From contig NC_087104.1 of the NCBI RefSeq assembly GCF_963855985.1, positions 13,888,001 through 13,952,000 on the forward strand: a stretch of DNA of 64,000 bases, in the 5' to 3' direction. The stretch is from Ostrinia nubilalis (Eukaryota > Arthropoda > Insecta > Lepidoptera > Crambidae). Shown piece after piece: positions 56,897-64,000 of this stretch (within the stretch, counting starts at the first letter, position 1; each line of letters starts with the position of its first letter). Below the pieces are notes generated by a model. It saw nothing but the letters and a program-made list of their open reading frames with translations, was not told the DNA's origin and searched no databases. The translations under genes were made by a program, and so were the position numbers.

Positions 56897-57054
56897 GGAT
56901 AGCTGTTAGCGAGTAGACAGTTTGTCTTAGACATAAGCAATAGAATTTAACTCCAAAAAGGCCTGCCACAGGCTCGAAACTGACGGCAGGTCATCGATAA
57001 GCACGCTTTCAATTTGCTCGTACACATCTCGATTGGAAGGCGAGTAATGGAGGT

Positions 57055-57196
57055 GAGTTCTGTTCTCCGATGAATGCAAACTGTGTTTGCAGGGCAGCAG
57101 TCGAAGAGGTCGGGTTTATAGGCGGTCTGAGGAGCGATTTGTGCAGTGCTGGTTCGCTGAAACAGTGGCTTATGGGGGTGGCTTGCTCGACTGAAC
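57055..57196 (+). pseudogene. Tc1/mariner transposase catalytic-region fragment
   Basis: The spacer encodes a piece with FSDE (first or second catalytic Asp region) and GRVYRRSEERF, as in Tc1-like enzymes, ending at TGA near 57194. The reading frame from 57070 is a different frame of the same DNA and is not called. Confidence 0.65.
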
Positions 57197-57934
57197 ATCG
57201 AGATGTGTACGAGCAAATTGAAAGCGTGCTTATCGATGACCTGCCGTCAGTTTCGAGCCTGTGGCAGGCCTTTTTGGAGTTAAATTCTATTGCTTATGTC
57301 TTAGACAAACTGTCTACTCGCTAACAGCTATCCTACGAACATTTCTGAGCTTTTACTGGACGTCGATTCTAGTCAAATGACGATTTCATAGAGAGGTTGA
57401 CATGAAAAAACGGTCTTCCCTCTGCGATGTGCGCCGGCGCTGTTCAGAACTTAGTCTCGGGATAAAGCCACCAGTCTCCCGAAAGCGTCTTAAAACTTTC
57501 GAAACCCAGGACTGGCTTATGTGGCGCTGACGTGCGACAGCTCGCTGGCTGAGCCCTTCTTGCAATAGTGCAACGATTTGTGCTGCTTCTGAAGGTGTAG
57601 AATCCTAGGTAAAGTGTCAAAAGAAGCGGAGATGTGTATGAATCAACGTGTGAAAGTAAAAATCCGAAAACGCGTGCTTTTATAGGGGGTAAATAGGCCG
57701 CAAATCGCGACGTATCAAACAGTTCATACATGTCTTTTTCGTTACTTCTCCACATCAGCCGGGATATCTTTTTAAACACTGGTGTGATTTAAATGAATTT
57801 GGTATCAATTTAAAGATAAAAGTTTAATCTTTAAAATGGTGTCACTTTTTTTGTTCCTAACAAATTCGTTAGTACACAAGATCGCGTGGAAACAACTTCA
57901 TGTAAGTGATTCCATAGTTTTGCTCGCGAGTGTA

Positions 57935-58858
57935 TAAATTAAATTTAAGATTGATTAAGTCTCAAACTAAATTCATAATTAATATAAAACACGTGGTTGA
58001 GCCTAATTTGAGATTATTACATTCAAAATTGTAATTATAAATTACAGGGTAGAATCTTAAGTTTTAGTGCTTGAGTTTTAATCAAACTCAGAGCTTTGTT
58101 GTATAATTTAATATTGAAGACGTTTACTGAAATCAAATTACTAATAACTGTTTTAATTTTACTGTTATTTTCTAGCAAAACATCCTAAACAATTACAAAG
58201 TAAGTTCGAATGTCAAAGTACGAATAAGTAATTCAAAGTAAGTACTGAAAAACTATAATTTAAACTAAACTTGTAACTATTGCATAACGTTCTAGTGCAC
58301 TGCAATGTGGACGATAATAAAAAAAACATACGGGCTATTATCGCAAACCGCTTATTGATACATTATTATTATTACGTGACATGCAATCAACCCCGCCTGG
58401 GCCAGGGAAAATGCACATGTGATACTGGTGCAATTATCGAAGGAAACCCTCGATTGCAACTTAACAATGACAAAAACGAAGAAATAGCAACCTTATCTGC
58501 AGATAATAAGACTGTAGTACGATGAACGATAGAAGTTGTTGGACGACTGAAGGAAGGCGTATAGAAGGATCCATTTCAGTTGCTACGCGAAGCCAAATTT
58601 AAATAAGTAATGAGTGTACTGTTCATTGAGTAAGTCTATTATTACTTTGATTAATGTACAGTTTTTAATTAGATTACGTATTGAATTGATTGGGTACTAT
58701 TAGTGCAATTGCTGAATGCGATATTGGTATTCAGTGGCAAAAACTACGTTTGATGATAATTTTCAATAACGGTTTCTAGTAATGGCTTTGTCGTGAAGCA
58801 TGTTACACACCCAGGATAATTTTCATACTTAAAGCTCTTGCAAGCATACAGGAGAGCC
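57935..58858. other. No recognised feature
   Basis: An 81-codon frame at 58280 has no domain and is not called. Confidence 0.45.
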
Positions 58859-59009
58859 TAGTGTGAGTTTACATCAAACGCGGTAAAAAAATGTCATTAA
58901 ATGTATGACGGATTATAAACGCCCCTAGCGAAAACGTTCGAGAACTAAAATTTTCATACAATTTATTAACGCGCTCACTAGTGAGGACGTTTATTGTGAA
59001 CTCACACTC
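58859..59009. mobile_element. Small inverted-repeat element (GTGTGAGTTTACA ends)
   Basis: GTGTGAGTTTACA at 58861 and TGTGAACTCACAC at 58995 form inverted ends. GCGCTCACTAGTGAG inside recalls the GCTCGCTAGCGAG of the 38534 MITE, possibly a distant relative. Confidence 0.55.
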
Positions 59010-61349
59010 AGCCCATAGGCCTGTACTTTTTAGCTACATTAATTGACTTAAAAATTCTTGCAACTGCGGACATGAGAAGTGGGTTACTCTGAAATTCATA
59101 AATCTGAATCAATGTTGTAAAAAACTTGCGTCAGAATTGAAAACTACAAGCTCCATCGTTCCCTATGAAAAAAAAACTAATTCAAAATACTGCCTGCCTT
59201 TAATATATTCTGAAGCAATTCCGCTTGAGGTTTGAATCCAAATCAACAGCTAGGTGTTTCTGTACACCTGACGTTTTGCATTATTCCATTAAACATTGTA
59301 TAATAACGTATTAGTTACGCTATATGCTTTCCACATTACCATTACTCGAACGTAATTCATTAATGCGATTCTGTGATCCCGACTAATTTCACTTAAATAA
59401 ACAATATTGTTCATGGTAAATTATACTTCAGTGCCGGTAGATTTATCAAAGGCCTCTGATATTATTGCACTTGAGAAATTTTGACGGTTAGTGGGCATCA
59501 AACAGTTTTACTACAGAGTCCAAGGTAGTTCATTTGACAAAATTAGCTCACAATATGAACATTAATAAGAACTTTCGCAATTGAGATTATACAAATAACA
59601 GTGTCCATCAAGGAGACATATTTGGACCGCAGTGTCAATGTCACTCCGAACTGGGTCGTGGTTTCGTGAGTGCGAACATTGAAAAGGTGTGACTTTGCTT
59701 TGGAGTAAATAAAATTTATGTTGACAATGATGTAATGTTTGCTAGTTACGGTGGTGCGTGATTTGTTACGTGTCCTCCGAATTTTAATTTATTCGAGCGG
59801 CGTGTAGCCGAAATTGATGATAGTGTGACGACAAATTAATGTAACATTTTTGGTCATAACTTAGCAGTCTACTACTTTCATTTTCTAGTTTTATAAAAAG
59901 GCTGTTGCTACTTGCGAATAAAGCTACTACACATCAGTAAATATTCGTAAATGTCTATTAAATATTTCCAATTTCGGCACTTGAATATTTAATTAAGGAA
60001 AGTGCCTTAAATGTTGGAGATGGAAAGACATTAATGAGAGATTGACATTTTATTTCATAAAGTTTCTTGAGTTTCTGATTTATTGAACATGTTCAATATT
60101 TCAATGCCCTGCTTTCTTAGATGATCGTTACTGTTTACAGTATCTATGCTGTCCAAAACGAGATGTCATTGGCCCATTTCGAGCAAATAAACTTTGCGTA
60201 TTATCTTCACGAAGTTGACCTTTCTCCGACAATGAGGTTAATCAATTATGTATTACAATGATGTATTTACACTCTCACACCGAGGCATATAAGCTTTTTT
60301 GTCTTTTTAGTGCGATAATGAAAATTTACGAGGTCGGCCACTTTGGGAGTAATGCCACGAGTCCCAATGATTTTCCGCTACGTTCTGCCAAAAATTTAAA
60401 AAAGGAATTATGTTCATCTGTTTTTAATGTTGATTGAGCCCTGAATGTGCCAGAATTTCATTTTAATTATCGCCGAGACCAAAACAAACTTAATAATGAT
60501 CTCGCTAAGGCCATTTTTATTCGCGTTCACACGGGAATGGCGTTGGAGTTGAATTTAAAATTTATCAGTTAATAGTTATAATAGATTCGATAGATAAATT
60601 TAATTCGGTAAGAGAAAAACAAAACTTTTAAGTGTTGGTGATAAGGGTTAATTAAACTCAAGGCTTTAAAATTATAGCCTATATCGCCAAGATTACAGAT
60701 AGAGAACAAAATAACAATCTTAACAAGATTTTAAGTAATTCCAAGAACCTAATATTATGTACTTTGATTGTAAAGTATGTAACAGAATCATGTAAGCAAA
60801 TGATTATCAGACTCTTAGGAGTGAGGAGTCGTATAAAATACTTTGAGAAATCGTTTTTTACAAGCTGGCTTAGACCTTTGATGTAAAGTCTTACATGAAA
60901 CAAAATACGATCAAAATATTTAATGTCCTATTCTTTTTATTTTCTTACTATTTATTAAACATGTATCAATCGATTAAAGATGAATGCACGTGACTCAATA
61001 TACAACTGAGTAACTTTAAAAGCTCAATATGGAAATTCAAATCACAAAACTTGAATTCCCACCACTCCACCATCTATGTAACATGGAATTAAAAGCCGTA
61101 AATCTGAAATTCAGAATGCATCACACATCGGCAACTCCAAAAAACTGCAGCTCAGAGCCCAGACATATCGGCGTATCGATATTTTAAATTTGAATTTCAA
61201 AGTTCGGAAAGCAAAGCTTAGTTTTTATGCATCGCTCTAACCGAGCTTACGGTCGGTCGGTGGGCCGACGTGAGCGGACTTGCTGACGTACCGGCAGAGA
61301 GTAAAATAATGGGGGTACAGAGGCGTCATAATTATTCTAATTTTAACAG
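59010..61349. other. No recognised feature
   Basis: About 2.3 kb of AT-rich DNA without a supported gene or repeat; the longest unannotated stretch. Confidence 0.45.
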
Positions 61350-61395
61350 TGTAGTAGGTTCTTCAATGAAAGACAGGATTTCAGTATATGTCCGT

Positions 61396-62286
61396 TTACA
61401 AGAAAGATAATTCTGTTGTGTCAGTGTTTTTATTACACTTTGGGCAACGACTGCGTACAACATTAGGTTCTCCGCAGCCATAACAAGATAATTTGGGCTT
61501 GCTATCTGTTGATGTACTTGGTTCACTTTTCCCTGGCAGCTCTTTCTGTTTCTCTTGGTTAATTTTATTGTTTTGGAAACGCTCAGCTTTAGACTTTTTA
61601 CGGCAAAACTCTATAGTATGGCCAATAAGACGACAATAGTTGCACCTTACTTTTGTTTTACCAGGCTTGTCTGTCTTGGTGACTCCTTTATCTTGTTGAC
61701 CACTTAGTTCTCTTTCAGAAATATTCCGCTCAGCCTCTCTCACCTTTTCTAATAGGTCATCAAAATCAATAATCGAGTCACGGATTAGCCTTTCTCGAAT
61801 ACTATGCCGCAGTTGCCCATAGATCATATCTATTTGCTGTTGCTCCGTGGGTGCAGGACCGCTTAATTGTGCAATTAGTGACCTTTTCCTGGAGATAAAT
61901 ATCTCTGATAAAACTTCGTCGTCTTGTTTCTCTTCTATAATTTGCTGATATAATATGTACGACATCTTCTTTGGCGCAAATGCATTTTTGAAACGCTTTG
62001 TGAAGTCGTCCCACGTTTTAACTTGCTTTTCAATGCCCATCCACCAAACCAAAGCATCATCAGTGAGCAGTAGTGCTAGACCAGCTAGAGCGTCCACATC
62101 GTCAATACGCTCTATTTTTTTGTAAACGGATGCCGTTGCCAAAAACGTTTCTACATCATTGGTACCAATACCAACCCCACCTCTGAATCGGGCGGTACAA
62201 TTGCTGAAAGAGCCCTTCCGTTCCTCTTTATGAACAACTGCGAGTAATTGTTTGAACTGTTCATCAGACATGTTTACAGTTGTCAT
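61396..62286 (-). CDS. Ty3/gypsy-like Gag protein
   Basis: A 296-aa protein from the first ATG; the open frame extends upstream to 62400 without an ATG, overlapping the primer-binding-site candidate. Counting from 62400, a capsid-like segment with LVWWMG and TWDDFTKRFKNAF lies at about 115-145, typical of Retrotrans_gag. A CCHC knuckle (CNYCRLIGHTIEFC) lies at about 253-266, and a second Cys cluster (CYGCG...CPKC) near 305-322. The frame is intact, and its TAA (61396-61398) lies inside the 50-bp LTR stub, so the C-terminus was created by the deletion that removed pol. Related Gags include the domesticated Arc proteins, but nothing here shows domestication. Confidence 0.85.
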   Translation of the reverse strand: MTTVNMSDEQFKQLLAVVHKEERKGSFSNCTARFRGGVGIGTNDVETFLATASVYKKIERIDDVDALAGLALLLTDDALVWWMGIEKQVKTWDDFTKRFKNAFAPKKMSYILYQQIIEEKQDDEVLSEIFISRKRSLIAQLSGPAPTEQQQIDMIYGQLRHSIRERLIRDSIIDFDDLLEKVREAERNISERELSGQQDKGVTKTDKPGKTKVRCNYCRLIGHTIEFCRKKSKAERFQNNKINQEKQKELPGKSEPSTSTDSKPKLSCYGCGEPNVVRSRCPKCNKNTDTTELSFL

Positions 62287-62395
62287 TTTCACGGTTTCAG
62301 GCTTCTTGACTTTTGACACAGTTTTTGCCTTTTGGTTCGTCAAATAGGATGGCCTAGGTGTTGGTCTTGGCCGTAAACCAGGTCTTGAAGTCGAA

Positions 62396-62411
62396 TCCAC
62401 GTTGGTGCGCC
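62396..62411 (-). promoter_or_regulatory. Candidate primer-binding site of gag-only element
   Basis: TGGCGCACCAACGTGG on the minus strand, separated from the LTR end by only a few bases. It begins TGG as expected for a tRNA-primed site. Confidence 0.55.
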
Positions 62412-62415
62412 AATT

Positions 62416-62791
62416 TGTAGTAGGTTCTTCAATGAAAGACAGGATTTCAGTATATGTCCGTTTACTTCAGGAGTTCCAGAGTAGGTACAGTACAATGTAG
62501 TGTTCCCGGGGCCTATAGGCTTTTAGGCCACTAAGTAGGAGTACGCGGTGTCGCGGCGCGGAGGTGCAAGGTCCGGAATATCCAGTATATGGATGATCCC
62601 GTACGCCAGCACTAGTCGGCGGGAATAAACGTGTTCCGATGCCCTAGTAACGCTAAAAGGTCCAACAGATCCAGAGATGGATGCTGCTGTACGCTTCAAG
62701 CTCCTATGCAATGGAAGACGCACGGGCAATCTTGCCCTGACTACTTAAGGACGGGAAAAAATCAAATGATATCGCGAGCTAACTACGAACA
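62416..62791 (-). repeat. LTR of gag-only element
   Basis: About 376 bp, inferred from TGTTCG at the upstream end and CTACTACA at the downstream end. Only the last 50 bp can be verified against a second copy (61350-61399). The short frames in it are not genes. Confidence 0.6.
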
Positions 62792-63119
62792 GTGCCATCT
62801 ATTGACAACCGTGCGAACTACGTAGTGTCGTTGCTCGGTGATAGGTGTTGCTGATTGTAGCTCGTTGTTACAACAGGTCATTGAAACATAAATGAAAAGA
62901 TCCGTAAACGAACTGAAACTGAAGTCTCTCAGATAGTCCGACAGATAATATAGCTAGTTGAAATGGCAATGCACAAATGCGCAACGTACCCCGTACAGAC
63001 TGACGGCCAATGGGCAGCAAAGTTTCGGAATGAGGGCCATGAAATATTTACATAATTTAATATATCATTTTGACATTAAACTAATTTTCACTTTTTATTT
63101 ATTTATTTTTTCTTTATCA
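62792..63119. other. No recognised feature
   Basis: Nothing supported. Confidence 0.5.
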
Positions 63120-63366
63120 TTTGTGTTTTAATGCCCTTGCGAATTGCTGGCCGCCGTCTGAAAATCAGCGTCCAGGCATTAGCTTGCGACACATGCTGAG
63201 ACGGAGACCTTTTGCTGCCGCAACTCTGCTCACATTATTTCATTTCTAATTGTTATTTATTTTATTTTTTATTTTGAATGTGCATGTTAAATATTGAATT
63301 GTGTATTCTTGTTGAACTTTGTATGTGACTTTGTGTGCAGCAAATAAATGCTTACTTACTTACTTA
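63120..63366 (+). repeat. Retroelement-tail-like sequence
   Basis: Ends GTGTGCAGCAAATAAATGCT followed by TACT/TTAC repeats, a tail resembling a non-LTR 3' end. Single copy here, class unknown. Confidence 0.35.
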
Positions 63367-63372
63367 AATGGC

Positions 63373-63500
63373 AAACGCAACGTAGGACTCCGAGCCACAA
63401 GGTGGACAGATGTCTCCATAAAGGTAGCAGAAAGGCGCTGGATGTGAATTGCTTCCAATCAGCCGATCCGGAAACTATTGAGAGGCTTATGTTCTTCTGA
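63373..63500 (+). repeat. RTE-like LINE 3' end, decayed
   Basis: ACAAGGTGGACAGATGTCTC, AGAAAGGCGCTGGATGTG, GAGAGGCTTATGTTCTTCTG. No tail repeat. Confidence 0.6.
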
Positions 63501-63549
63501 GATTTTCGTTAATTACTACAATGTAGAACCGGTAATGTAAAATTGTAAA

Positions 63550-63600
63550 TCATCATTATTTTAGCCATAGGACGTCCACTGCCGAATTTGACCGATGGGT
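63550..63600 (-). repeat. RTE-like LINE 3' tip
   Basis: TCATTATTTTAGCCATAGGA then CGTCCACTGCCGAA. Only the 3' tip. Confidence 0.55.
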
Positions 63601-64000
63601 GAAGTCGTTAGCGTACATGTTGTAAAGTCATACGCTTTTTGATTATTATTGATTCAAATAAATGAAATAACCCTGTAGGCACAAAACTCCTCCCAGATGG
63701 ACCCATCTGCGCGGTTATACCGTTTTATTCATTGCCCACCGGACCCATATCGACTACAAATTGCACGGACTTGCTCCGGACGAAAATAATATTGTTTCTT
63801 TGGCAAATATTTACCTTTCCCTTATTTGAGTGTCGTTTCAAAATGTAAGTGCGCGTGTTTAGAGTGCGAGTTAAAATTATCGACCAGATGGTTCTGTTTT
63901 GGGTTGTATGTTTTGGTAGAGAAGTTATGAATGCTCAGTGGTTTGGTATAGGTGGGTTTGTGATGATCATGTTACTGTTCAGAATAAACGGATGACTGAT
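63601..64000. other. No recognised feature
   Basis: Nothing supported to the end of the window. Confidence 0.5.

Larger units (their letters stand above)
56295..57934. mobile_element. Tc1/mariner-derived giant foldback, arms about 739 bp
   Basis: The left arm 56295-57033 and right arm 57197-57934 are reverse complements with only scattered differences (roughly 1-2% by eye), with a 163-bp centre. The outer ends are TACACTCGCGAGCAAAAGTA and then TGGAATCAC. Each arm encodes, reading inward, a Tc1-type transposase N-terminal helix-turn-helix (left arm about 56640-56790; residues QEGLSQRAVARQRHISQS and FRETGG). The centre encodes a FSDE catalytic-type segment followed by GRVYRR. The transposase is therefore present only in pieces and partly inverted, so no active enzyme is expected. 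The 214-bp MITE at 21502 has the same ends. Confidence 0.9.
61350..62791 (-). mobile_element. Gag-only LTR retroelement remnant
   Basis: On the minus strand: an LTR of about 376 bp (62791 down to 62416, TGTTCGTAG...CTACA), then TGGCGCACCAACGTGG three bases inside (a primer-binding-site candidate), then gag. It ends with only the last 50 bp of an LTR (61350-61399), identical to 62416-62465. Pol and most of the 3' LTR are absent. The outer flanks share CACTGTT-type bases, so the exact ends and duplication are unresolved. Confidence 0.78.

Noticed and set aside
58280..58525. An 81-codon frame as a host exon
   Set aside because: No domain and no splice-site context I could support.
62523..62825. 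Frames within the LTR of the gag-only element
   Set aside because: Short, overlapping on both strands, and inside a repeat-derived terminal region.

Overview
The window looks like repeat-rich euchromatin or intergenic DNA from an insect, most likely a moth or butterfly. This rests on recognising several interspersed repeat styles known from Lepidoptera: short Helitron-like elements ending CTAGT, RTE-type LINE 3' ends with (ATG)n tails, a tRNA-derived SINE, and a BEL/Pao element. No database search was run. I found no host protein-coding gene, rRNA or functional tRNA. Every long reading frame belongs to a retroelement, and the remaining short frames look like noise.

Three retroelement loci dominate. 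(1) 5481-12503 is a Ty3/gypsy element with identical 326-bp terminal repeats, a TAAA target duplication and one 1614-codon gag-pol frame. It carries an unusual 3' non-coding region with seven copies of a 24-bp hairpin-forming repeat. (2) 45880-52046 is a BEL/Pao element with identical 118-bp LTRs and a GTCGA target duplication. Its gag-pol frame is intact except for one in-frame TAG between the RT and RNase H domains. A diverged relative of its LTR stands alone at 19783-19912 with its own 5-bp duplication. (3) 61350-62791 (minus strand) is a gag-only remnant whose stop codon lies in a 50-bp LTR stub.

The second theme is very long inverted repeats: 13357-13624 (arms about 115 bp), 33071-34823 (arms about 612 bp), 36206-38321 (arms about 427 bp, one split by a 905-bp TA-flanked transposon) and 56295-57934 (arms about 739 bp carrying Tc1/mariner transposase fragments). 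If transcribed, each could fold into long double-stranded RNA, which makes them candidate endo-siRNA sources. That is inference.

The rest is a layered record of small insertions: fragments of an RTE-like LINE 3' end at about 14 sites, Helitron-like elements, several MITE families, a tRNA-derived SINE, and unclassified short interspersed families. Several nested insertions keep readable target duplications, so their order can be worked out. AT-rich stretches between them show nothing I can name.
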